From Kuschelorhynchus macadamiae (taxonomy: Eukaryota; Arthropoda; Insecta; Coleoptera; Curculionidae), in assembly GCA_030620095.1 (NCBI GenBank), contig JAUTXW010003830.1, positions 372,001-436,000 of the forward strand: 64,000 nucleotides of DNA, given 5' to 3'. Positions 36,153-47,413 of this stretch are shown here, one piece after another; positions within the stretch are counted from its first letter, which is position 1; each line of letters begins with the position of its first letter. Under the pieces are notes generated by a model. It worked only from the letters and a program-made list of their open reading frames with translations. It had not been told where the DNA came from and ran no database searches. Both the position numbers and the translations under genes were made by a program.

Positions 36153-36404
36153 CGTCGCGTTAGAATAACAAAGGTCTATCTGGTCTTAAGGCCATTCTGA
36201 GAAATCGCTGTCGAAATATTGGATGTTGTGCCATTTCATTAGTTTAACTTTAAATCAAAAACTGTCTTTACAGAAAATTAGTGGTAAATACCCTATATCA
36301 AAAAAAGGAATTAAAAGCAGTCTAAACTATACCATTTATTTTAATTTTCAAGTGGACATTAGCAGATACAACTTTGTTTTATAAATGAGGGAACTTGAGC
36401 TTAT

Positions 36405-38906
36405 TTAACAAGCCTTATTTCGCCGTGCTGTTGTTCGGTCGGGTTTTAAAGTTTCCTTTACAAATTCATCAACATGATTTAATTTGTATTCAATTTCTGA
36501 TAGGCTCTGGGTAAATCTTAAGGCGGCAACTTTAGAAAAAGGAATTTTATTGAACAATAGTTTCTTGGAGCAACTTTCGTAGTCTTTAAAGTCATCGTCT
36601 TTCATTTGTAAAATACAGTAGGGTTTTTTAGTGTTGACTGATTTTAAGTTTTTCATAAAACTTAATGGCGAATAAAATTCCGTTTTATTCATGTTCCTTT
36701 CAATGCTGCTGTGTGCACTGTCGACCTCTTGAATAGCACCATGGCCAGGTACTGAATATTTCATTGTAATACTGTTTAATTCTGGATGATCTCTCATTGT
36801 ATCGATTATTGCAAATGAAATAAAGGAATTTCGGTTCTGCGAAACACATGAATCACTCCAAGTAGTTAAATCCGTTATGTTGTTGTCTTGCAAAACTTGG
36901 TCTAAAATTTTTCTGAATGCACTAGCCAAAATATTTCCACTTCTGCCTTGTTTTGCTTCTGTCCAAATAGCGCAATAGACTTGCCCAGTGGTGGAAAAAT
37001 GTCCGGTAAGGTTGTAAATATTTAATTTTTGAGAATAAAAAAAGTCGCCGACTTCAGAACGAGGACAAGTGATGACATTTTCCAAATCAAAACACAAAGT
37101 TGGTACCTTATTTTCTCTATCTTTGTTTCTTTCTGTTCTCATCTGATTTTTAATATTAACATGTGTTTCGTACGATTCTTTTTCTTCAGATGTAAGTGGG
37201 TCCTCTTGATTTTTAATTTTAAACGATTCACATTTTATACACCTGTCTTTTTTTGGGATGTGAAAACCATAATTGAACTCCGTGGTAAAAACGTGGCGAT
37301 AGTAGGACAGCTTGGCAGCAGTAATCTCCTTATCTTCACACCACACCTTGTATAAGTCATACATTCTAACGATACTTAAATTAGATTCTAAATATTTTCT
37401 TTTCGTGTTCTGTCTGCAGTAATGTGAGTCTATAACAGGAAAACTTTTAATGTGATTTATTATTTCTTGTTTCGCTGTACTATTTTTGCCGTGTTTTCCT
37501 CTGTTGTCTTTTTTAATGCCTGGTCCTACATGAGCAGTATACACAGGTTTTTGAGATATGTTATAGGTCCCCAAAAAGTATTTCTTGCATACTCGTATGT
37601 CTTCTCCTTTTATTTGAATGAAATACTTAAATGAAAAACATCTTCGTGACTCCTTGTCCCCGGTAGTCTTTCGGCCTTTAATTTCTTTTTTAGTAAAATT
37701 TTTAAGAAACAGATACTTTTCATTTTGGGTCAGAGACCAATAAGAATCAAAAGCTCGTTGCCTTTCTTCTTCTGATATTTGTTTAGCACAATTGAACTTG
37801 CATTTCTGTAAACAGTTTTTTTTGTTTTGAATCTTTCTTGCCTTAACCACTTTTCCCCTGACGTTTACATATTCTTCTCCTGACTGACACTTCTTTCTTC
37901 GAACATTAACTTTCCATTCATTGGGTTGTGTTTTGCGCTTTCGCGATCATTCTTTCTTTTCTTGTTGGACATCTTCTACAGCATTTTCGGGAAGGATTTC
38001 TGCTTGATTAACAACAATACATTGTTCTGTTAATTCGTTTTGTGTTGTGACAGGGAACTGATTAATATTATTTACGACGTTTCCTTGTTCGTCAAAAATG
38101 TCGATAGTAATGACTTCACATGCAACTGTTGGACTTTCTGTTTCAATGACTCTACAAAACACATTAATGGATTAGTATACATAATTATGGTTTTATGTAC
38201 TGAAAGAAAATTGCGACTAACAAATTTACTTACCTTGGATTACTTTGCGGCTTACTGATATCAGTTACAACAGGCAGATCATCAAATTCTCCCATTTCAT
38301 CAAACATTTCAATTATTTGGCCAGGATTTTTATCACTACTCATGTTAATTTGAGAAGGGCTTGGAAAATTTTCCACTTGTATGACACTAAAAAAAAATCA
38401 ATTAGGTAGTTTAAATAAAGCATCTACCGCAAAATCTGAGCTTTAAATCTGAACTTACTTCTGATTATTATGCGACTCATCCGAGGCATTTACGGCACTA
38501 CTTCTTATTGAATTTTCCAAATCCAAGATGTCGTTCAGCACTGAATTTTCATGAAGAGTGGTATTACCTTGACATGGAATTATCATATTATTTGTAACGG
38601 TTACACTAAAAACGCACATTAATGAGTGTAAGTACTTACACCAAAAATCATAAGTAACTTACTTTTCAGTTATATTTTGAGACACATTACTGAAGCTAGT
38701 GTTTTCTTCTTGTGTTTGGATAGTAAGTTGATGTTTATTAGGAGTGGTAATAACCATATTAACGTTTTTATAGTTGATGCCTGCATCTTTATCTGCAGTA
38801 CATGCTAAATTCCATGCTAAACAGTGTTTAATTGTTATATTAATATAAAAAAATGCATGGCATGTAACTTACCCATTTCCAGTATTTTGGAACTTCGTGA
38901 ATGCAT
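36405..38906 (-). CDS. DUF7869-like transposase-like protein, five exons, one in-frame TGA
   Basis: Exons on the minus strand: 38906-38873, 38816-38663, 38605-38459, 38386-38234 and 38151-36405. Every donor is GTAAGT, every acceptor is T-rich ending in AG, and all four junction phases agree, giving 744 codons plus a stop. The only lesion is TGA at codon 231 (37949-37947); downstream the same frame continues for 514 codons. Exons 1-4 encode a Ser/Asn/acidic region without a recognised domain. The last exon has CX-rich basic sequence, then RVCKKYFLGTYNIS, HIKSFPVIDSHYCRQNTKRK, IPKKDRCIKCESF, and an RNase H-like core. Candidate catalytic residues in that core are FDLENV, TWSDSCVSQNRN and PGHGAIQEVDSAHSSIE. 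Position inside terminal repeats suggests it mobilises the element. AATAAA (36340-36335, minus) follows the stop. Family assignment is from motif memory. Confidence 0.82.
37947..37949 (-). other. Single in-frame TGA in the DUF7869-like gene
   Basis: The codons before (GAA AAG AAA GAA) and after (TCG CGA AAG CGC AAA) remain in one open frame, so this is a point nonsense change, a readthrough site or a sequencing error. No credible small intron removes it. Confidence 0.85.
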
Positions 38907-39294
38907 TAGGTATCAGGTATTTTGTCGATATTTTCACAAAAATTCGAGTAAAAATTTCACCACCGCGAAAAATGGCGCGAATTGATATTGACAATTGAAT
39001 ATTGACATTTTTATTGATTTTCACTAGCAGCTTCGAGAACAAAGTTCTATCTGTATCTAGATTTTGACAGATAGAACATTGTTATATTTTGACCGTAGAT
39101 GGAACTCTGTAATATTGAAAATGCAGTTTAAATGCATGCAGTTAGAACTCTGTAATCATGTTATTTCGGTTATTAGTACACAGATGGTGCCACTATTACC
39201 AAAATAGTAAAAATAAAGCAGATACAACTATAATACATTAAAATCTGAATTTTGGCAAAAAATGCAGTTAGAACTTTGTTATTCTAACGCGACG

Positions 39295-40690
39295 TAATAT
39301 AAATCAAGCATTTGTTATTTTGCATAAAACATTCCTGTTTTACTTTAATGTGAATTTTCCAATTAGCGAAATGCAGGTTAGTCATAATAAAAATAATTGG
39401 ATTAACAAAAACGTAAAACAGTCTAGTTCAGCTCTGAAAGAACTGTTTAGATTAAAAGACATTATGCCTGAATTATATAGGGATGCCAAGAGGTATCATA
39501 CTAGGCTCGTTAAAGAGATAAAAAAAAATTTTTTATCAGAAAGGATTAAGATCCGATCAAAGTTGGGTAACGGTACTAAATGAACTAACAAATAAAAATT
39601 CTAAAAAAGCCTCATCACAATTTGTTGAAAACTTTTTTAAGAATGCCCCTGGGCCACCTTTTAAGATTTACAAATAGCGAGTTTCTCAAAATATAGAAAT
39701 TAAATAAGGTAGTTCCTCTTTTAAAAAAAGGGGGGATAATAAGTGTGTTGAAAATTACCGCCCAGTAACTTTAATTCTGTTATTCTCTAAACTTTGTATT
39801 ATTTTTTGAGCAGATTGGAACCACTTTTGGAAAGGTTTTAGGTGCTTTCACCGTGTAGTTGGTTCATTTTTTTTGAGAAGTTTGTGGACCACATGGAGCA
39901 GGGTGAGTGTCCTGCTGGGATTTTTTGCGATGTCACCATGGCATTCGATTGTGTGAATCATCGATTACTGTTGAGAAAAGCAGAATATTATGGGATAAAA
40001 GAGATTGCTTTGGCATGGTCCACCAGTTTTCTATCCGATAGGCGCCAATATATCTCCGTGTCTCGGATGAATGATAATGGTGGAAAAGAGTATTTTTCCT
40101 CTAGATTATATCAGTGGACATAGGGGTTCCATAAGGGTCGGTTTTGGGCTCCATTTTATTGGGGCTGTGTTTGCTGATAATTCATCATTTATAGTATCGG
40201 CCCAGAGACCTACTCATCTAGAAGATATGTTCAACATTGGCATTAGTGCCCTGCTAAGCTACTTTAATAGTAATTAATGAATTGCTATTAACCTAAAATA
40301 GAATGGTATTTCAACAGATTAAAAACAACGTATATGAAGTTTCACACGACCTAGTACCATCATGATGTTAACCTTGAGTTAAGGGTATAAAATGAAAATA
40401 TTTCTCGCTCCGAATCCACAAAGTTTTAAGGTTAACCGTAGACGAAAATCTCAATTGGAAAAGACATCGCAGTTTGTTGGCAAGTAAGATGAATAGTTTT
40501 TGTTATATGATTAGAAACCTAAAATTAGTATTGCCGATCAAATAACTTCTTATAATACATAATGCATATGCGGGATCTTGGTTGCATTATCGGGTTTGTT
40601 TCTGGGGCTCATCTAATTCATCAATGCATGTTTTTGTTCCTTAGAAGAGGCTCGTGCGATGTATTTTTGGTATCATGCATGTGCTTTATT
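39295..40690 (+). pseudogene. LINE reverse transcriptase remnant (3' part of split LINE)
   Basis: Continues the LINE broken at 36152: INQAFVILHKTFLFYFNVNF, then NNWINKNVKQSSSALKELF. After several frameshifts comes VENYRPVT (near 39760), then RT motif A (AGIFCDVTMAFDCVNHRLL near 39930) and LSDRRQYISVS. The GVPQGSVLG motif is recognisable near 40125 but carries a stop. A YADD box is not identifiable. At least six breaks make this an old copy. It belongs to a different family from the LINE at 21421-22690. Confidence 0.72.
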
Positions 40691-42260
40691 TGTCTACAGT
40701 TGTTCATGTAGGGTCATTAAACAAAAAATTAATTTATTATTAAAAAATATTATTATTTAGTATTAATATTTTTAAACGTTAGCAAATCATGTTTTACTAA
40801 CACTGAGCGCCATATTTGGTCTTTAGTATTTCATTGAAAGCATGTTGTAGTTTTGTTTTTAAATCCTTATTAGATTTTGGTGGCTAGTAGCTACTCGATA
40901 TTGCATCGTACAATACATTACTATGAATTGCCTTTATTCCTATGACGATATGCTTTAAAATTAATTGAGAAAATAATATTAGCTTTATTTTATTGAAAAT
41001 AAATATTGAAATTTAGATATAAATGAAACAGAGGGGAATTAGCTAATTTTGTATCTAGTAATTGGTAGGGGGTGTCTTCATTAGAGCTGTAGCACCTAGG
41101 CTCCATTAGGTCCCTCCGTTCTTACAAAAATGGAGTTCCAGAATGATGAGATAGCATCGCAATCATACAGTAGATGTGATACTGTTTTATCTTCTTCGAA
41201 AATTCTACAAAAATTAAATTATGTGAATTTTGTTAATACAAATTCGGAGATATGCTTCTTTGTTGTCTTTGTACTGGGGATATTGTTTAGACCAAACGAT
41301 ATAACAATACATTAGGTCATAATTATATTAATTTTAACTTTAAAGTTAAAAAACTCGATATTTACAAAAACCATAGCATTCAGCAGCTTTGATTTTAATA
41401 TATCAAAGTCAAATATTTTAATAAACCTATTTTCTTATTTGGTTTTTACTGGTTCACAAGTCGGTTCCACTGAGCAAATTTTTAGATTTGCGGCTTCTTG
41501 AAAATTCAGTGTGATTGTTTTAGGATGATGGAGAGGAATATAGGTCTGTAAGTAGGAAAAGAATGGATGTCGGACTGGCCTAGTTTGGAGTCTGTATCTT
41601 TTAACCAAATAATAATAATAATAATGCCTCATAAATAATTTTTGTTGTGAAATTTCTCTATCTAGTACGTTTCTACTACTATATTAAAAAAAAGCCAAAC
41701 CAGCAAATATTAAATTTATTAAAATATAGATTTTAAGACATATATTCATCAAAATAAACTTAAGCCCTATGGAAACATGCAATGCGGTTTTTTGATATTT
41801 TCCTTCCGTTTTAATTTTTAAAGTAATAGACTAGTTAATCCGTTTCTTTTTTGTATATTGTTTCTTGATTAAATTTTTCAAAATGGAGGCGGTGTGTCAT
41901 TTTGTAGAGAAACGATTTAATGAAAAAGAGGGATTTAGTTGCACATATTTTGGAGTGAGTTTTAAGCTTAAATCATTAAAGCATCAAAAAGGTGGCCTTT
42001 TGTAAATTTGACAGAACCTAAATAACTGAGATTAAATAATCTGGAAAACTTATAAAAATATTTTATATCTCACGTGATCGTTCATTGAAATGTTCTTTAC
42101 TCTAAGTGGCCTTAGTATAGTATTTTTGTAGTAACAGAGTGTTTTATAAAGAAGAATGTAATGTACAAAAGTACAGTTTTTAACCCCGCATTCTGATAGC
42201 AATAATTAACTCTATCTCTAACTCTAAATAAAAATCTAATAATATTTAAAATACAATAAT
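40691..42260. other. No gene seen
   Basis: AT-rich sequence with scattered short frames. Nothing recognisable on either strand. Confidence 0.5.
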
Positions 42261-42525
42261 AAACAAAAAGGGGGACGTATCTCCATCATCGTGCCATATA
42301 AGCGATTGAAAAGACGAAGAGGCGTAAGTCGATTTACGCCTGTTTGTTTTTTCAGCGCTTTTAAGAAATGGAGATCCGTCCACATATTAATTTGCCATAT
42401 TCTATTAACTATAAGGAATAGAGATACGCCACTTTGTCACGTCACAGATATATACTTTTGCGAATTTTTTGCGATCTTAATTCGAAATGTCAATTTTTCG
42501 ACTTACCCCCTTTGTATTTTCAGCG
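42261..42525. repeat. Foldback/MITE-like inverted structure
   Basis: Outer ends ACAAAAAGGGGG and, in reverse, ATACAAAGGGGG lie about 250 bp apart. Inside, 42274-42380 folds into a long imperfect hairpin: GACGTATCTCCAT pairs with ATGGAGATCCGTC, AAGCGATTGAAAAGAC with GTTTTTTCAGCGCTT, and AGGCGTAA with TTACGCCT around loop GTCGAT. No protein is implied. A microRNA-like precursor is an alternative reading. Confidence 0.5.
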
Positions 42526-43069
42526 ACGATATTTGGTATTAGTTGTGTTATTTTAGAATGTATACATTTTAAAGACATAATATGGTCTACTTCAAGAATT
42601 ACCTATTTATAATTGGTTGATCGTTTGACGCCGACTTCTTAAACAAATTTTTAAGGTCGCTTAAATATTATTTTTTAAAAGTCAGCTCTTTTTTGTAGCT
42701 TTCATTTTTCATTTTTTTTATTTTCCTAATTTTTAGTTTTTTTGTTAATACTACACTTTTTATTTTAATTTTCAGTTTTTATGCTTACTTTTATTTTCTT
42801 TTAAAATTTTATACACAAAAAAGTACTAACAAATGTGTGTATATTCTGCATTATTTCCTAACTATATCAACGCCACTTAAAAATATTAAAATTTTATAAT
42901 TTTTTAAATTGACTAGTTTTTTTTTATGTTAGAGAGGGCTATTCTTATATCAAAGCAATCTCGAAAGACAAAATTTAAAAAAAAATGTTGATGTACTTAT
43001 TAATTTTTTTTTCAAGTCATTGTGTAAAATGTGTCCATGTGAAAGAAATGATTGTCCATGTTAATGACA
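42526..43069. other. No gene seen
   Basis: Very AT-rich with long T runs. No coding signal. Confidence 0.5.
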
Positions 43070-43745
43070 TTTTACTGGTGGAATGAAGTAGGGTAGGTTG
43101 TTTTCAACCGCATTAATATCCTCTTCATTTACGACGTCAACATAAATATTAGGGCCACTTTCTTGAATCAACTTAACAAAAGAATTAACATCATGGTTAT
43201 GGGTAACCATTTGATCCCCAAATCTCTTTATGGTAATACAGATGCCATCTGGTGCACCTTTTCTGTAGCCTGATTCTGAGAAATTCCGGGATAAATTATT
43301 TATAGTAGGAAAATTTCATGGTATTTCCAATTGTAACAAATATACAATTTTCCTATTCCGATATTGTGTGGTCGGACTGTCAGATAAGAAATAAAGTTTT
43401 TGGATTTTAGCTTGAAATTTGCTCACAAATTGTAAGAGAACTGGCTTCAAATGAGTAATAATAGAACATGAGACATGTCGCAATGAACCAGAAAGGGCAC
43501 GAAAGCGTTCTTTGTTAGTTTTATAATATATCATGCCAGTATGTAAAGTAATCTGATCTCTGTATGCTCCAAAGTTTCTTTGACATACTTGCCTGAATAA
43601 TTCTCAGAAAAGTCTACATGTAGGAGCATTCGTTTTTGTCTATCTTTCATGATAATTTATTTTCTGAAGTTCTTTGGTATACGGATCATTTCTTATTTTT
43701 TCACCCCTTTTTTTCCGCCTTCCTCTTTTTTCGTCCGACATTTAG
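43070..43745 (-). pseudogene. Remnant of an insect multicopy protein family (DFSENY / LSDSPTTQYRN type)
   Basis: Minus-strand reading begins MSDEKRGRRKKRGEKIRND. After a stop it gives RQKRMLLHVDFSENYSG, then after a frame change RDQITLHTGMIYYKTNKERF. It goes on with LYFLSDSPTTQYRNRKIVYL and, after another shift, RNFSESGYRKGAPDGICI. The last stretches, up to VDVVNEEDINAVENNLPY, are continuous apart from one break near 43316. The order DFSENY, LSDSP.TQYRN, SE.G..KGAPDG recalls an uncharacterised protein family that is abundant in insect genomes and looks RNase H/transposase-like. I do not know its function. This copy is a pseudogene with at least three breaks and no visible terminal repeats. 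Confidence 0.6.
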
Positions 43746-45157
43746 TATCGCCTCCCCATGCTGCAAATAATATGTAATGATTAATTTCTTATATCTGTCA
43801 TTAACGTGGATTTGTGACATTATCATTAGAACTGTAATAGGGACAGCCGCGTTATTAATGACATTTTAGTTGTTTAAATAGGTTTTAAACAAATTTACTT
43901 ACTTACAGGTTTTATATAGAGAAAAGTTTTGAGACTAGGTTGACTAATAAAAACATCACACACTCCAAACATATTAAATAGCAAAATTCAAAGTGATAGT
44001 AAAGGAAGGAGTTTTATACTCGTATTCACTAAAGAGGTTTAAATTTAGACCGAGTCTAACTTGACAGTTATATGTGTAAGGTGACATTCTCAGCAATTTA
44101 ACAAATAATTTTTCTAAATGTCACAATTGGAAAATGACAGTGACATAAGCGAAACATAACTGGCGAACTTACCATGGCAACTAAACCTAATCTAACTCTT
44201 AAACCTTTTTAGTGAATACGGGGGAAAATGTCTCCTAAGTTAAGAAACACCCACACCCACACCAATGTTTTTTAATATAATGTGTGTTCACCAATGCAGC
44301 TTAATTATTTATTATCGTTAAGAGCACTTTCCGTACAAATATATAACTAGAGCAGTTTGTCAGATATTCACGTGTCTCCGCACATGTTCTATTATTGACG
44401 GCGTATGAACCTAATAACTTAGCGGGCGGTTTTTTTTTTACCAAAACCATTCTAGCACACTGTTTTATAACATGGTGAAAACTTCTTTCAAATCCCTTTA
44501 GAAGTTGCAGAGAAAATTTCGGACATACATACATACGCACCACACCAACATACAGTTCATAACCAGGACCTGTCTTTTTGAAGTAAAAATTTACAGAAAA
44601 CTGAAAAGTATTTTACACATCTTTAAAAATAAAAACTAAAAATTGTTAATAAACGCACACTAGCAAATTTTTCCAGTTTATGTATAATTCGATCTGGATC
44701 AATTTTGTTCAAAAATTCAATAAGGAATATTAAATTATTATTTACCCTTTTTATTCAGAAATTAAAAGAATATTTGCAATTTTGGCCTCGAAATCTCCGA
44801 ACTCATAGTTTCTCGGCCAGGCCGATCCTGAAAAGTTAATCCCTCCGTTAATTCCGAGTTTTCTTTATGCTTTTATCTAGTCTACGTGCATATTGGTAAG
44901 CGATGAGCTGTAAGAGGTACAACGCTCGCGGTGTTGTGTTCATATTAATCACGTTTCCAGTTTTAATTTTTAATAGTATGCGATAATTAACTAAAAAGAT
45001 AAAACTGATCATTTGTCTTTTACTGGATTAGGCCGTGAATAAAATTTAGAGTATCGGGATTTATTATACCCGTTAAACGTAGGCGGCTTTTTTTAAAACC
45101 GCCTGCTATGGTGGGGATTTATATTTTCCCGATTATGAAATATATATGACCATATTT

Positions 45158-45159
<2 letters not shown>
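43746..45159. other. No gene seen
   Basis: AT-rich. The short ACACCCACACCCACACC run near 44249 is the only simple-sequence feature besides the following microsatellite. Confidence 0.5.
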
Positions 45160-45224
<65 letters not shown>

Positions 45225-45227
45225 TAA

Positions 45228-45300
<73 letters not shown>
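45160..45300. repeat. (AT)n microsatellite, interrupted
   Basis: Two TA tracts separated by AATATAAATATG (45221-45232). Confidence 0.97.
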
Positions 45301-45305
<5 letters not shown>

Positions 45306-45789
45306 CATTTATTTATACGTTTGTCCGAAATTCTACACGTAATGATAATAAAACAGACAAGGCCTATTAAAAAGTACTATTTATGAAAAATCATGGGCTT
45401 CTGTTGCTTGCTTTCAATGTGTTTAGAGGTGGTTGGGGGAAATCACAGATACTTAAAACTTTAAAGTAATTTCTAGAGTCCTAGTCAAAATATGGTCCTA
45501 TCAAAACGAAAGGGATGATGGAGCCACGGACGCGATGACACAAAAGTTTGTCTAAGAGACAGTACGTAACTAAAGCTCCTTCGTCTTTTGTCGCCTCTTG
45601 TGACAAAAAAAAATTATAAATAGCCAAGTGGTGGAAATCGTCCTCGTCAGCCATTATGGCCAGGAACAAGATCTAGGACCTAAGGTATCGAATCTTTTAT
45701 GTAGCTTATGACCAGTGACGTAGCTAGGGGGACCACAGGGGCACTTTGCCCAGTAGCACCTTCTTTATGCAAACGATGCCTTGTCTTCA
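45301..45789. other. No gene supported
   Basis: A 62-codon minus-strand frame at 45481-45669 has no recognisable domain and is not called. CAGTGACGTAGCTAGGGGG at about 45713 looks like a hAT-type end, but no partner was found. Confidence 0.4.
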
Positions 45790-46600
45790 ATCAAATTCAA
45801 TCAAATTTTGCAGAAAAATCGAGTCTTATGAGAAAATTAACTGGGAAAATTTTGGTACGAACCAAGGTGGTGAAATAAAATGGCGGCCTTTGAAAATTTT
45901 TAAAAATATTTTATAAATTCCGTCGGTCTGTATCTAGTATAGCGGAATAAGATAGCGGCCGAGTGAAACGTTTAAAAAATTATTACTAAGAGACTTATTA
46001 TCCAATTTATCTTAAGTTTTGTACAAAAAAACAAGTGTTATAGAGGAATGAACTGGTCACATTTCAGTATGAATCTAAGATAGGAAAAGGAAATGGCCGC
46101 CTAATAAAATATTTAAAAAATCATCCTGAAAAACTATTTATTAGTTTAATTTCAAATTATGTGCAAGCATTAATTGTGGTACAGAGATAAACTCGTAAAA
46201 TGGTGGTACGAATTCAAAATAGCGAATCAAAATAGCGGTCAAATGAAATGTTTAAAAAATCAACGTAAAGAAATCTTATTCAATTGATTTTAAATTTTGC
46301 AGGAAAAATAAATTTGATACAGACGGAACAAAATGACGCTGTGAGTCAATGTAAAAATTAATTTTTTAATTTATTGTAAATTTTACCCAAAAATCAAGTG
46401 TGGCATAGGTAGAAACTGGTAAAATGTTGGAACGAATCCAATATGGTGGAACAAAACGGTGCCCAATATAGATGTTTGAAAGACGGTATATCCGTGTTAC
46501 TAAATGTCTATATGCCGAATAATATAGTAAATAAATAAAAGTAGAGATTCATAAGAAGGAAGTTTCGGGTAGAAGAAATTTACCATTTTTTTTTTAAATA
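45790..46600 (+). repeat. Modular AAAATGGCGGCC repeat, copy 6
   Basis: About five modules. They include AAAATGGCGGCC at about 45878, AATAAGATAGCGGCCGAGTG near 45946 and a tail AGAGATTCATAAGAAGGAAG like that near 29060. Modules follow the order of copies 1 and 5. Confidence 0.78.
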
Positions 46601-46952
46601 TAGATAATACATTTTCAAACGCATGACTACTTGTAAAATTCTGTTAAATTGTATTTGTACGTTTTAGTATTTTCTGTATTTTCCGTATAGAACTTTTTTC
46701 TACGATATTTCTTAGATAGAACATTTTTAGTAAATAAGTGACCATAGTGGAGTGGAGGGTTCTTAAAAAACCACGTCCAGTTAGGAGTTATTTGTTTTTA
46801 AATGACACAACAGGATCGGAATTTTGTCCACCGCTTAACAATTATCAGGTAATTAATTATAGGCGTCGACTCTATAGCGGTTCTGGGTGATCAGAGCAGT
46901 TTATAACATACTTTGTGAAATTTGTGTTTCCGGAGAGGATTTAACGAAAAAT
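46601..46952. other. No gene seen
   Basis: Only the upstream part of a larger diverged duplication with 47510-47650 (shared GCATACTTTGTSAAA) is recognisable. Confidence 0.4.
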
Positions 46953-47413
46953 TTATTTCGAAATGCACCTTAAAAAATTTTTTTTCGAATTTGTGACGAT
47001 AACTTTTCCAAGAATAACCATTGCACTGACGCGGTTAAACGCCAGTATAATTTTAAATATTTATAAAGAAATGATAATATAAATTAAAAATAATGAAACG
47101 ACAAATCTATTTATTGAAACAAAGCCAAAGGCATTTTTATTCAAAATTTGTATTGTTATAGAGCTTGAATTTTACATTTTTATTTCGAAATGCACCTTAG
47201 AAAATTTTTTTTCGAATTTGTGACGCCTAATAACTTTTCCAAGAATAACCATTGCACTGACGCGGTTAAACGCCAGTATAATTTTAAATATTTATAAAGA
47301 AATGATAATATAAATTAAAAATAATGAAACGGCAAATCTATTTATTGAAACAAAGCCAAAGGCATTTTTATTCAAAATTTGTATTGTTATAGAGCTTGAA
47401 TTTTACATTTTTA
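46953..47413. repeat. ~230-bp tandem duplication
   Basis: Unit 1 (46953-47179) and unit 2 (47180-47413) both run from TTATTTCGAAATGCACCTTA to GAGCTTGAATTTTACATTTT. They are nearly identical apart from a ~7-bp insertion in unit 2. A strongly diverged third relative (GACACAGTCGCGGTTAAAC) lies at about 47730-47830. Confidence 0.9.

Larger units (their letters stand above)
36153..39294 (-). mobile_element. DNA transposon with spliced DUF7869-like transposase
   Basis: Perfect 21-bp terminal inverted repeats lie at 36153-36173 (starting CGTCGCGTTAGAATAACAAA) and 39274-39294 in reverse. Subterminal copies of AACAAAGTTCTATCTG or close variants occur at 36167, 36363 (reverse), 39038, 39068 (reverse), 39098, 39139, 39219 and 39265, a typical layout for transposase binding. 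The element splits a LINE. The empty site can be read as GCAACTAATATAAATC with TAA on both sides, suggesting a 3-bp duplication, although boundaries are uncertain by about 3 bp. The internal gene runs right to left. Confidence 0.85.

Noticed and set aside
45481..45669. 62-codon minus-strand frame beginning MFLAIMADEDDFHHLAIYN
   Set aside because: No recognisable domain, no splice partners and short length; kept out of the gene list.
45713..45731. hAT-like end CAGTGACGTAGCTAGGGGG
   Set aside because: No inverted partner or 8-bp duplication could be found, so no element is called.
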